DNA of 19,603 nt from Clostridia bacterium (GCA_017530275.1 JAFXMP010000265.1:1-19603), one strand, 5' to 3'. Positions 7,593-14,600 are shown, numbered from the stretch's first letter. The notes: generated by a model from the sequence alone, not told the origin. Program-made: numbers and translations.

Positions 7593-8152
7593 TCTATGTT
7601 GATCTGCTGATCGGCTTTCTGAAAGTTGGATTGTTTTCCTTCGGAGGAGCATACGGGGCAATCCCATTGATCAGGGATGTGGTGCTTTCCTATGGCTGGA
7701 TCGGGGATGAAATGCTGACGTACATGATCGCAGTCAGCGAAAGCACGCCGGGGCCTATTATGGTCAATCTGGCGACCTACGTGGGCAGCTCACAGGCAGG
7801 CTTCTGGGGTGCGCTGATTGCGACAGCAGCCGTCGTACTTCCATCCTTCATCATCATTCTGCTCATCATGATCCTGTTGAAAAAGGTGCTGAATAATCCG
7901 TACGTTCAGGCAGTTCTTCGTGGTCTGAAACCATGCATGATCGGGATCATCCTTGCGACCGGTGTATTCATGATCCTGCAGGGCTGCTTCGGCAGCGCCG
8001 AAGAATTATCGATCAATCCAACAGCGCTGATCGTTACGGCGCTTCTCGCCGGCATTAACTTTGGGTCAAGGAAAATCCTGAAGAAAGGTATTTCACCCAT
8101 TGGCTTGATTTGTATTTCCGCTTTGGCTGGGATGATCGCTTATGGTGTTTAG
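7589..8152 (+). CDS. Chromate transporter family subunit 2 (half-size ChrA)
   Basis: The second CHR-domain protein, 187 aa, starting at ATG 7589 in an ATGA overlap with subunit 1. The longer open frame upstream of it is just the other frame of subunit 1. It opens MIYVDLLIGFLKVGLFSFGG and has AVSESTPGPIMVNLATYVGS, matching the conserved STPGP block of subunit 1. The two subunits are expected to form a heterodimer with opposite membrane orientation, as reported for paired short-chain ChrA proteins. It ends the plus-strand run of tightly spaced genes starting at 5733 or 6008; a weak hairpin with six T's follows. Confidence 0.92.
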   Translation: MIYVDLLIGFLKVGLFSFGGAYGAIPLIRDVVLSYGWIGDEMLTYMIAVSESTPGPIMVNLATYVGSSQAGFWGALIATAAVVLPSFIIILLIMILLKKVLNNPYVQAVLRGLKPCMIGIILATGVFMILQGCFGSAEELSINPTALIVTALLAGINFGSRKILKKGISPIGLICISALAGMIAYGV

Positions 8153-8165
8153 TCTGCGTCGGATC

Positions 8166-8196
8166 GCTTGCGAAAGACTCCAAGAAGCGCTTTTTT
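8166..8196 (+). terminator. Weak terminator-like hairpin after chrA pair
   Basis: CGCTTG (8165-8170) can pair with CAAG...GCG (8181-8189) with a small bulge, followed by six T's (8191-8196). The stem is imperfect, so this is a plausible but weak intrinsic terminator for the NifX/ChrA run. Confidence 0.35.
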
Positions 8197-8240
8197 CATG
8201 GTTTTCGATTCGTTCTGTGATTATTAACGCTTGACAGTCC

Positions 8241-8436
8241 GTTACCATTCACATAGCAGGGGGAAACCATTCTTTGGGGGCCAAAGAATGGTTTCCCCCT
8301 GACCCCTTTCCAAGAAAGCCACAAAGGGAAGAACTGATTGAGCGATCGTTTTCTTGTACCTTTCTCGGAGGGGGGCTGGGGGAACCGCTCTTTGGGTTAC
8401 AAAGAGCGGTTCCCCCAGAATTACCTGAATGGTAAC
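8241..8436 (+). repeat. MITE-like element, long copy (196 bp)
   Basis: The element is bounded by perfect 11-bp terminal inverted repeats, GTTACCATTCA (8241-8251) and its complement (8426-8436). Inside are two large hairpins: one around 8259-8300 (arms GGGGGAAACCATTCTTTGG and complement) and one around 8376-8416 (arms CTGGGGGAACCGCTCTTTG and complement). A second copy in the opposite orientation, lacking 54 bp that include part of the second hairpin, lies at 16972-17113. It encodes no convincing protein. Short size, terminal repeats and internal hairpins point to a non-autonomous transposable or structural repeat. No clear target-site duplication is visible. Confidence 0.85.
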
Positions 8437-8478
8437 GACAGTCCTGCAAAAATGTTGATATGATTTCCTTTACTCTTC

Positions 8479-8507
8479 TTGATATTATAACGGCATGCCG
8501 TTATAAT
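8479..8507 (+). promoter_or_regulatory. Promoter of a broken HTH regulator gene
   Basis: TTGATA (8479-8484, five of six) and TATAAT (8502-8507, perfect) are separated by 17 bases. The -10 box forms part of the palindrome listed separately. A strong ribosome site GGAGGAGGTGAC and ATG at 8526 follow, so the start region is intact although the gene is not. Confidence 0.75.
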
Positions 8508-8508
8508 A
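8483..8508 (+). promoter_or_regulatory. 26-bp perfect palindrome overlapping the promoter, likely operator
   Basis: Thirteen bases per arm (TATTATAACGGCA and its complement) form a perfect palindrome that covers the spacer and -10 box. A dimeric repressor bound here would block polymerase. Since the downstream frame has helix-turn-helix character, autoregulation is the simplest reading, but the repressor may also be encoded elsewhere. Confidence 0.65.
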
Positions 8509-8525
8509 CTCCCGGAGGAGGTGAC

Positions 8526-8750
8526 ATGATGCAGTTGAACGCAAGAATGGTACGGTAAAGCCTGTCCATCTACCGGTTAGCGAAAACCAGCGGCGTGCCC
8601 TATGACGCGCTGTATCGGCAGGTGTCCTCCAGCGAACAGGACGCGCATAACGCCTTGCTGCGCTTTGAAATGGATTATCCCGGCGTGACCAATGAAGCGA
8701 ATGTGAATGAGATTATCAAAGCATTGCAGAAAAAAATAAACCAGAATTAA
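8526..8750 (+). pseudogene. Small HTH-type regulator/antitoxin-like gene with premature stop
   Basis: After a near-perfect ribosome site, the frame reads MMQLNARMVR, then TAA at 8556-8558, then continues open in the same frame for 63 codons to TAA 8748-8750. The part after the stop starts SLSIYRLAKTSGVPYDALYR, resembling the start of Xre-like helix-turn-helix domains found in small antitoxin proteins. The remaining part (to KALQKKINQN) is not a normal recognition-helix continuation, so an internal deletion is possible. A single AAA-to-TAA type change would explain the stop. It could also be expressed from a re-initiation site, but no internal ribosome site is evident. Confidence 0.55.
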
Positions 8751-8791
8751 ACCGGCGATGTTGGCACCGTGTGGAGCGCACATCGCCGGTT
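8750..8791 (+). terminator. Hairpin directly after the HTH pseudogene
   Basis: A perfect 12-bp stem (8750-8761, AACCGGCGATGT, with 8780-8791) encloses an 18-base loop, starting at the last base of the stop codon. No immediate T-run follows, so it is a terminator-like or element-end hairpin rather than a classical intrinsic terminator. Confidence 0.5.
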
Positions 8792-8833
8792 AGCCGATAC
8801 TGCTTTTTGTTCTGCCCTTCTTAATGAAAGGTT

Positions 8834-8980
8834 CTCATTGATGATATTCTTGAACGGGGCAAACTCGTTGTTTCCAGCCGCCGAATCCACCTTGTCGTTA
8901 ATGGCAATGAAGCGCACGTTGTGTTCGGGGAATACGACCTCCATATAGTATCCTGTTTGCAGGTAGTCGCGGCCCAGCCC
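8834..8980 (-). pseudogene. Tn4451-type large serine recombinase, N-terminal domain fragment
   Basis: Reading leftwards, the frame gives GLGRDYLQTGYYMEVVFPEH, then NVRFIAINDKVDSAAGNNEF and APFKNIINE. This matches the part of the resolvase catalytic domain in TnpX/Tn4451-like recombinases, where the usual text is ...GRDY...GYY.E..FPE..VRFIA.NDGVDS..GDNEF.PF.NI.NE. The catalytic Ser region before it and everything after INE are missing. About 50 of an expected 500-550 residues survive. Another part of such a recombinase, its C-terminus, lies on the plus strand at 17533-17849. Confidence 0.8.
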
Positions 8981-9080
8981 CGGTAAAGGTTTTATTACGA
9001 ATATCACTATAACATGGTATTATACTGAAGAGAGAGGATAATGATCAGGGGAAGATTCATAATGATTCATTCCATCTCTA

Positions 9081-10181
9081 TTAACGCTTCACCCGGGCGC
9101 TGCCGTTCTTCATAATGGATTCCACTTCTTCCCTGCTGGCCATGGAGGTATCGCCGGGGGTGGTCATGGCCAAAGCACCGTGGGCCGCGCCGTAGTTCAC
9201 GGCCAATTCGGGATCGCCGGTGGTCATGAGGCCGTACACCAGGCCGGAAGCGAAGGAGTCGCCGCCGCCCACGCGGTCCAAAATCTCCAGGCCGTTGTAT
9301 TCCTTGGACATATGCACCTGGCCGTCCGCCCAGCAGATGGCTTTCCAGTCGTTGACGGTGGCGGTCTTCACGGTCCGCAGGGTGGTGGCGATGGCCTTGA
9401 AGTTGGGGTACTGCCGGGCGGCTTCCGCGATCATCTTATAGTAGCCGTCTAAGTTCAGTTCCTTCAGGTTTTCGTCGTTGCCTTCCACCTGCAGGCCCAG
9501 GCACGCGGTGAAGTCTTCTTCGTTGCCGATCATCACGTCCACATACTTCGCTACTTCCTTATTGACTTCCCGGGCCTTTTCCAAGCCGCCGATGGCCGAC
9601 CACATGGAGGGACGGTAGTTCAGGTCGTAGGAAATGAGGGTGCCGTATTTCTTGGCGGTCTTGCAGGCTTCAATGACGGTTTCGCAGCTCTGTTCGGACA
9701 GAGCCGCGTAAATGCCGCCGGTGTGCAGCCAGCGCACGCCGAGCTTGCCGAAGACGTATTCAAAATCGAAGTCCTCGGGTCTCGCCTGGGAAATGGCGGT
9801 GTTGGCCCGGTCGGAGCAGCCCACAGCGCCACGGATGCCAAAGCCCCGTTCGGTGAAGTTGAGGCCGTTGCGGCACAGGCGGCCGATGCCATCCGTCTTT
9901 TTCCAATAGATCAGGCTGGTATCCACGCCGCCCTGCTCGATCAGGTCTTTGAGCAGCTTGCCCACTTCGTTGTCGGCAAAGGCGGTCAAAACGCCGGTGC
10001 GCATGCCGAAGCACTTGTGCAGGCCGCGGACCACGTTGTATTCGCCGCCGCCTTCCCAGGCTTTGAATTCCCGGGCGGTGCGGATGCGGCCCTCGCCGGG
10101 GTCCAGCCGCAGCATGATTTCGCCCAAAGATACGGCGTCGTAGCGACATTCCTTTGCGGGTTTCAGATTCAGGTTCAGCAT
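9081..10181 (-). CDS. kdgK: 2-keto-3-deoxygluconate kinase (PfkB family)
   Basis: A 366-aa ribokinase/PfkB-fold sugar kinase. It phosphorylates 2-keto-3-deoxygluconate to KDPG, the step joining hexuronate degradation to the Entner-Doudoroff aldolase. Evidence: AVSLGEIMLRLDPGEGRIRT at the N-terminus, a GGGEYNV substrate-binding block (44-50), YDLNYRPSMW (185-194), the GNEEDF segment (219-224) typical of KDG kinases, and the PfkB signature DRVGGGDSF (302-310) with catalytic Asp308. The second Gly where most PfkB enzymes have Ala is common in the KDG group. AGGAGGG eight bases before the ATG fixes the start. The gene lies 31 bases downstream of a ruined beta-glucuronidase gene in the same direction, consistent with a former glucuronide operon. 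No clear promoter of its own is visible; expression may depend on remnant upstream signals. Confidence 0.9.
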   Translation of the reverse strand: MLNLNLKPAKECRYDAVSLGEIMLRLDPGEGRIRTAREFKAWEGGGEYNVVRGLHKCFGMRTGVLTAFADNEVGKLLKDLIEQGGVDTSLIYWKKTDGIGRLCRNGLNFTERGFGIRGAVGCSDRANTAISQARPEDFDFEYVFGKLGVRWLHTGGIYAALSEQSCETVIEACKTAKKYGTLISYDLNYRPSMWSAIGGLEKAREVNKEVAKYVDVMIGNEEDFTACLGLQVEGNDENLKELNLDGYYKMIAEAARQYPNFKAIATTLRTVKTATVNDWKAICWADGQVHMSKEYNGLEILDRVGGGDSFASGLVYGLMTTGDPELAVNYGAAHGALAMTTPGDTSMASREEVESIMKNGSARVKR

Positions 10182-10212
10182 GATTTTTCCCTCCTGTTTT
10201 TTTCTTTGGCTA

Positions 10213-11034
10213 TCATAACGGAAGCGGCAGGCCGCCCCGTGCGCTCATCTTCCATCCCAGCGTTTTTTCATGGTGAAAGCGGCGTCCTTGGGCTGGCGAG
10301 ACCGGGCGACGCTGGGAGTCGAGCTCCCGGTCCAGGTCGAGCAGGAGCTTAGAGCAATCGTGTGGAGCCTGGGTGATGGTCTCGGCCTCGTTGAAGATGC
10401 TCCAGGCGAAGACGGAGGGATGGTTCTTATCCCGCTTGATCATTTTCCTCCACGACGGCTTTATGGTTGCTGAGCAGCAGATTCACGTCGGGGCAGTCGC
10501 CGAAAAAGCCGTTGGATTCTCCCGCGCCCGACGCCAGGAAGTTGGCGATAGAGCGCATCATGCCCACGCCGGGCACCTCGTCGATGATAAGGAAGGCCTC
10601 CTCGTCCGCCATCCGGTACCATTCCTCGGCGTAGGGATAATAGCTGGTGCGGAAGCAGTTGGCGTTCAGCCACTTCATGCACGCAAAATCCCGCTTGGCC
10701 ACGGCGTAGTTGAAGCCCGGCCCAAGATGTCCGAATCCTCATACTTGCCAAAGCCCCTCAGATAGACCGGCTTGCCGTTGATCAGAATCCATTCCTTTTC
10801 AATGGAGATCGTGCGGATGCCTACTTTGGCGTCGTACCGATCCACGGTCTGGCTGCGCTTTTTCAGGAGAATGGACAATGTATAGAGATAAGCGTTCCGC
10901 ACCTGTCATAAATGGGGATTTTCTACACACAGTTCCCCATTCCTGCCTTGCCCAGAAGCAACGAGCGCGCCCTCTTGATCTCATAATTCGACACAAACGC
11001 TAAATTTCCCTTCGGCGTCCACGGAATAATTGTG
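10213..11034 (-). pseudogene. uidA: Beta-glucuronidase (GH2) remnant, multiply disrupted
   Basis: Reading leftwards, the fragments align in order with the UidA family: HNYSVDAEGKFSVCVEL, stop TGA (10981-10983), DQEGALVASGQGRNG...ENPHL, TGA (10906-10908) where the family has Trp, QVRNAYLYTL, KVGIRTISIEKEW, PVYLRGFGKYEDSDILG, a 1-base loss near 10716, KWLNANCFRTSYYPYAEEWY, FLIIDEVPGVG, a 1-base gain near 10440, and RDKNHPSVFAWSIFNEAET with the acid/base Glu at about 10387-10389. Homology ends near 10294. The N-terminal jelly-roll domain and the nucleophile-bearing C-terminal half are absent. The enzyme would release glucuronate from glucuronides. Two nonsense changes, two frameshifts and loss of both ends make a functional product impossible. 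The last frame runs to TGA at 10213. Confidence 0.88.
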
Positions 11035-11039
11035 TCGAT

Positions 11040-11332
11040 TTATAATAAAAAAGACACGGAATAATAAAATATAATGACACGTTTTCGGCTAATATCTTTC
11101 CTTCTTTTCTTCAAATAAAAATAATGACACAAAGTATTACTCCGGTGTGGTTTTCCAATTTTCATTAGATCAGACACTCGTTTGTCAAGAAAATAGAAAT
11201 AAATGTCAATTTTCTCGCCATTTTGTGTTTCACTATCACAAAAACGCGTGTATAAGCAACTATCTCGAACTTTTGAGTTGTAAAGATGTTTCCCGTTTTT
11301 TTGTTCTGAACCTGTATTGTCAGTATTCCTCT
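11040..11332. other. AT-rich stretch without a convincing gene
   Basis: This piece is markedly richer in A and T than everything around it. A 98-codon minus-strand frame (11336 to 11040) overlaps the preceding frame by ATGA, but its residue make-up is unconvincing, with many Lys, Tyr, Phe and Ser and no family resemblance. I see no RNA gene or repeat. It probably belongs to an imported fragment together with 11333-11587. Confidence 0.4.
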
Positions 11333-11587
11333 TCATTTTTCCAAAAAGTGTTCTAAAACACTATTAACTGAAGAATCATCAAATTTTCTGCCTGAGAAAA
11401 CATCTTTGCAAATTTCTGTTAGCCAATTAATTTTTTCTAATGGCAAATTGTCCTTCAATACACGAAGCATTCCAAAAATATTTACCTTTATATTCTTTGT
11501 TTCAGTTGCGAGATACCTTTCATCTTCTGGCCCTGCCAACAGTTCTACGCATTTGGAATATATCCATACAGCAAAGAAATTTTGCAT
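11333..11587 (-). pseudogene. AT-rich ORF, likely 3' end of an unrecognised foreign gene
   Basis: An 84-codon minus-strand frame. It contains well-mixed, protein-like sequence (NIKVNIFGMLRVLKDNLPLE, then KINWLTEICKDVFSGRKFDD) and ends in SVLEHFLEK. It has no ribosome site before its ATG and begins exactly where an IS110 transposase start breaks off, in another frame. It looks like the end of a gene whose beginning was replaced. No family is recognised. Confidence 0.35.
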
Positions 11588-11589
11588 TG

Positions 11590-11684
11590 TTGTAATCCCG
11601 AGGATGCAGGAGAATCACATCTCCGGGCTGGCGGATCGTCACGGTGCTCTTCTCCTTGGAAACATCAATACCGACTGCATTCAT
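11590..11684 (-). pseudogene. IS110-family transposase, 5' fragment
   Basis: ATG at 11684 is preceded by AAGGGG at good distance. The frame reads MNAVGIDVSKEKSTVTIRQP then GDVILLHPRDYN, the typical opening of IS110/IS1111-type (DEDD) transposases, where the first catalytic Asp sits in GIDVSK. Homology stops after about 31 residues at the edge of the AT-rich stretch. The rest of the enzyme is missing, so the insertion sequence is dead. Confidence 0.8.
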
Positions 11685-11744
11685 GAAACATTCCCCTTTT
11701 GATTGGATTTACACCGGACGATACCAGTTTCTCTCATTGCCTAT

Positions 11745-11911
11745 TCAATCTACTGGATGTTTCACGCGAACTCGCGGTTCAACCTGCGTAAAGCGAACGC
11801 TGCGAATAAGGAGCCGGTTGGCTAACTTGTTTGCGGACTCGTAGTCCTTGGAGGCATAGGCCAGACCGATGCTTCCCCATTCTAACAGTTTTGGCAATAA
11901 GACGGTCGGTA
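11745..11911 (-). pseudogene. C-terminal fragment of an unrecognised protein
   Basis: One minus-strand frame reads PTVLLPKLLEWGSIGLAYAS, then KDYESANKLANRLLIRSVRF, then TQVEPRVRVKHPVD and TGA (11745-11747). The composition is protein-like and distinct from flanking frames, and no start codon is near. It may be the tail of a gene truncated by rearrangement upstream of the IS110 fragment. I cannot name a family. Confidence 0.35.
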
Positions 11912-11965
11912 TTCTGACTGGCTGTCAAATAACGCACGATCATTTTTCCGGATTTTGAAGGAACT

Positions 11966-12000
11966 GCTTCCATGAGGTGGCAGTTTCTTTTCATGGAAGC
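11966..12000. repeat. Inverted repeat hairpin, 10-bp arms
   Basis: GCTTCCATGA (11966-11975) and its perfect complement (11991-12000) flank a 15-base loop. It lies in the non-coding stretch upstream of the ATC-hydrolase promoter. No T-run follows on the plus strand. It may be a leftover terminator of the minus-strand fragments or a mobile-element end. Confidence 0.4.
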
Positions 12001-12031
12001 ATCTTCGCTTAGCGATGGGGTGAATGGCGGC

Positions 12032-12060
12032 TTGCCGCAATCCCCAGGAAATGATATAAT
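12032..12060 (+). promoter_or_regulatory. Promoter of the ATC-hydrolase family gene
   Basis: TTGCCG (12032-12037) and a perfect TATAAT (12055-12060) are 17 bases apart, about 70 bases before the start codon of the next gene. This is a good sigma-A type promoter with a weak -35. Confidence 0.7.
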
Positions 12061-12129
12061 GGATGGGAAACGTGAAACTGTCGGCGGCATGGTTGTGGAA
12101 ATAGAAACGGAAGGAGGCGCTGTGATCTT

Positions 12130-12792
12130 ATGGCGATGGACAAAGCGGTAAAGAAGGCGTTTATCCGATATACGAAAAAGAAATATCCGGATGAATCAGA
12201 GCGGATCATCAAAAAGGCGGATGCGCTGTTTCCGGAATTGTATGCAAAGGCTCCGGACATCGGCGGTTCGGAAAACCTGATGGCATACAATCTCGATATG
12301 TTTCTTGTTGCAATTTCTTTTTACGAGGCTTCTGATCACAGAATAGACCGTCATGCGATCGGTGAGATAGCGCAGGATATATACGAGCGCTTCAAGTTCC
12401 TGCGCCATTTTGTCAATCTGAACGGAAAGAGGACGATGAAGCTCTTCCGCAATCTCATGTATAAGAAATATGTTCCCTATGCGCGTCTTGTGGAAGAGAA
12501 ACGATCAAAAGGCCAATGGGGAAACACATGGCAAATACGAATCGATCCGAATGACAGCCGCGAAGGCGTCCGCTTCGATCTTGTCGGGTGTCCTTTGGCC
12601 GATTATGCGCGTGCAAACGGATATACCGATCTGCTGCCCCATCTTTGTGCCACCGACCATGTCATTCCAAAATTGATCCACGCAAAGCTCATTAGAACCC
12701 ATATGTGCGCTCTTGGAAGTGATTCGTGCGATTACTGGTATATTGGCGATGAAAGTGAAACGGCCAGGAATTACAGCGGAAAACTGGTGTAA
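12130..12792 (+). CDS. L-2-amino-thiazoline-4-carboxylate hydrolase family protein
   Basis: A 220-aa protein resembling the ATC_hydrolase family (PF14196). The founding Pseudomonas enzyme opens the thiazoline ring in L-cysteine synthesis from ATC; most relatives in anaerobes have unproven roles. Conserved C-terminal features are visible: GCPLADYARANGYTDLLPHL (153-172), C173 with D176 in LCATDH, LIRTHMC (187-193), and SCDYWY (199-204). The N-terminal half is helical. GGAGG lies 12 bases before the ATG, slightly long, but the next ATG (12136) is further. It has its own promoter, and an alpha/beta hydrolase follows after 94 bases on the same strand. No S-carbamoylase partner is seen nearby, so the cysteine pathway is not implied. 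Confidence 0.75.
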   Translation: MAMDKAVKKAFIRYTKKKYPDESERIIKKADALFPELYAKAPDIGGSENLMAYNLDMFLVAISFYEASDHRIDRHAIGEIAQDIYERFKFLRHFVNLNGKRTMKLFRNLMYKKYVPYARLVEEKRSKGQWGNTWQIRIDPNDSREGVRFDLVGCPLADYARANGYTDLLPHLCATDHVIPKLIHAKLIRTHMCALGSDSCDYWYIGDESETARNYSGKLV

Positions 12793-12886
12793 CAGCGAAA
12801 AATCAGATTCATGATGGTGAAAAGGTTCTTGGCAGAACACGCAATCGCAGTATTGCGGGATGAATCAACATCGGGGGTGATTGTAC

Positions 12887-13966
12887 ATGAAGAAGAAAAA
12901 GAAGTGGAAAAAGATCATTCTGGCCGTCCTGCTATGCGTTTTCGTGCTGCTGATCGGCGGCTGGTGGTATTTTTCCGTCAGCATCTACAACGAAAACTTC
13001 AACAAACGCTTTGAAAGCTATGCGCCTTATACTCTGCGTGTGGAAGACTTTGACGGGCTCCGGCGCGAGAAATACACCTTCGCTTCCGATCAGGGGCAGA
13101 TGCTGACGGGCTATCTGTACAGCGCGGGCGCCGGGCAGAAGGGCATTCTTGTGATCGCCCACGGATTCGGCGCGGGGCACAACTCCTATATGGACTGCGC
13201 GAATTACTTTGCCCAGCGCGGATACCTGGTGTTTGCCTATGACGCCACCGGCAACGACGAGAGCGAAGGAAGCGGCGTGGGCGGCATTCCCCAGGGCGTG
13301 ATCGACCTGGATCGGGCCATCTCCTTCGTGGAGGAAAGCGGGAACTTCCCCAGCCTTCCCATCGTGCTGTTCGGCCACAGCTGGGGCGGCTACAGCGCGT
13401 GCAGCGTTCTCAAGTATCACCCCGAAGTCAAAGCAGTCATCGAGTGCTCCGGGTGCAACCGTTCCTCCGACCTGTTTGAAGCGGGCGGGAAAGAACAGGC
13501 GGGGGATGTGATCTATACGATGATGCCCTTCGTTCGGCTGCATGAACGGATCAAATTCGGCAAATACGCTTCCAATACCGCCATGGACGGTTTCGCCGCA
13601 AGCCAGGCGGCGGTCATGATCGTTCACAGCGCGGACGACGGTGTAGTGCCGATCACATACGGCTATGATCTGTACTATAAGAAGTATCAGAATGATCCCC
13701 GGTTTACCTTTATCCGCCTGGAGAATAGAGGCCATAACTACGTCTATGACGACACGACGTATATTGATGAACTGAACGCCGCATTTGCCGACTGGCTCAA
13801 GACGCTTGATTATGACTATCAAGCCACTGAAAACCAGGATCTCTTCGCGGCGGACAAGGCGGCCTACCTCCACGCGCATCTGGACAGAGAAAAGTGGTGC
13901 AGCATGCTGGATGAGGAATTGTTTGACCGGTTTTTGAGCTTTTACAATGAACACATAACACCGTGA
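12887..13966 (+). CDS. Membrane-anchored alpha/beta hydrolase
   Basis: A 359-aa serine hydrolase. The N-terminus is KKKKKWKK followed by a hydrophobic helix (IILAVLLCVFVLLIGGWWYF), a signal anchor leaving the catalytic domain outside. The fold is shown by LVIAHGFGAGHNSY (oxyanion region), nucleophile elbow GHSWGG (Ser about 165), acid in HSADDGVVP (Asp about 250) and ENRGHNYV (His about 283), so the triad is complete. The bulky C-terminal 70 residues after the triad are extra. Substrate class is unknown: esterase, lysophospholipase or acyl-transfer activity are all possible. ATG 12887 is chosen because GGGGGTGA lies seven bases upstream; the TTG at 12881 is less likely. It may be co-transcribed with the gene before it. 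Confidence 0.88.
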   Translation: MKKKKKWKKIILAVLLCVFVLLIGGWWYFSVSIYNENFNKRFESYAPYTLRVEDFDGLRREKYTFASDQGQMLTGYLYSAGAGQKGILVIAHGFGAGHNSYMDCANYFAQRGYLVFAYDATGNDESEGSGVGGIPQGVIDLDRAISFVEESGNFPSLPIVLFGHSWGGYSACSVLKYHPEVKAVIECSGCNRSSDLFEAGGKEQAGDVIYTMMPFVRLHERIKFGKYASNTAMDGFAASQAAVMIVHSADDGVVPITYGYDLYYKKYQNDPRFTFIRLENRGHNYVYDDTTYIDELNAAFADWLKTLDYDYQATENQDLFAADKAAYLHAHLDREKWCSMLDEELFDRFLSFYNEHITP

Positions 13967-14032
13967 CATTGTATAAACGCTTCATCGTGAAAAAAGAAAG
14001 GAGAAGAACCGGATTTGTTGGAGGAAACGCAT

Positions 14033-14092
14033 ATGAAAAACACAATCATTCCGCCTTTGGTAACATGTACGCTGCTACATTCACGCCAATAG
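14033..14092 (+). pseudogene. Short truncated ORF with strong ribosome site
   Basis: GTTGGAGGAAACGCAT precedes ATG 14033. The frame gives MKNTIIPPLVTCTLLHSRQ and stops at 14092. A good ribosome site and signal-like start followed by immediate loss suggest the 5' end of a gene whose body was replaced by the MATE fragment that follows. It could be a genuine 19-residue peptide, but nothing supports that. Confidence 0.3.
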
Positions 14093-14496
14093 AACTGGAT
14101 GCTCCCATGCTCGGCGCGGCATTTACCGCTTTGTTCCTGGCCTTCGCCGAATCGCTCACCTCCATTTTCCTGCACGAAGAGACGCTGATTGCGCAGTCGG
14201 CTCATTTCCTGCGCATCATGGGCCTGTCCGCCGCCATGCTGGGCAGCATCAATATGGTCACTTCCTATTATCAGGCGCTGGGCAAGGCCATGAATTCCCT
14301 GCTGATCACCATGATGCGGAATGTGATTCTGTTTATTCCCTGCGTGATCCTGATGAACGCTGTTTTCGGGCTGAATGGAACGATCTCAGCACAACCCATC
14401 GTGGGGACCCTGTTAGCCGCCATCTGTATGATCATGTACCTGAGAGATTGCTTAAGAAACAATTACGATCGCGGAATGGATGAATCCACGGATTAA
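14093..14496 (+). pseudogene. MATE-family efflux transporter, C-terminal fragment
   Basis: The frame LFLAFAESLTSIFLHEETLI, HFLRIMGLSAAMLGSINMVT, SYYQALGKAMNSLLITMMRN, VILFIPCVILMNAVFGLNG and TISAQPIVGTLLAAICMIMY matches the last four or so helices of a clostridial MATE multidrug transporter. These export cationic drugs with Na+ or H+. Roughly 130 of 450 residues remain. The open frame extends back to 13963, but the part before about 14093 does not resemble MATE and lacks a start with ribosome site. It directly follows the alpha/beta hydrolase. Non-functional by truncation. Confidence 0.8.
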
Positions 14497-14600
14497 GTGT
14501 TATATTGCCAAAGCAAAAGAATCGACCAGAGCAGGTTACCAGGAAGATATTCGCGTTCATATCATTCCAGATTTGGGTTCGCTTCATATTCGAGATGCTC
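14480..14600 (+). pseudogene. Tyrosine integrase core-binding domain scrap
   Basis: The frame CYIAKAKESTRAGYQEDIRV then HIIPDLGSLHI resembles the SAM-like N-terminal DNA-binding domain of phage and ICE integrases, where the pattern ...STY..Y...I..HIIP.LG...L is common. Only about 35 residues survive, and the frame then runs antisense to the DUF4234 gene. It marks a mobile-element edge. Confidence 0.5.

Noticed and set aside
8241..8436. CRISPR-like repeat array
   Set aside because: There are only two distant copies in the window, with palindromic hairpins and terminal inverted repeats, and no regularly spaced short repeats.
9723..10352. 209-codon plus-strand frame antisense to kdgK
   Set aside because: kdgK has complete PfkB motifs; the opposite frame is a GC-bias shadow.
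10906..10983. TGA at a conserved Trp position, possibly a sign of TGA read as Trp
   Set aside because: Intact genes in the window use TGG for Trp and end in TGA, and the same pseudogene has frameshifts and lost ends; simple decay explains it.
12932..13969. 345-codon minus-strand frame antisense to the alpha/beta hydrolase
   Set aside because: The plus-strand gene has a full catalytic triad and ribosome site; the antisense frame has no recognisable family.
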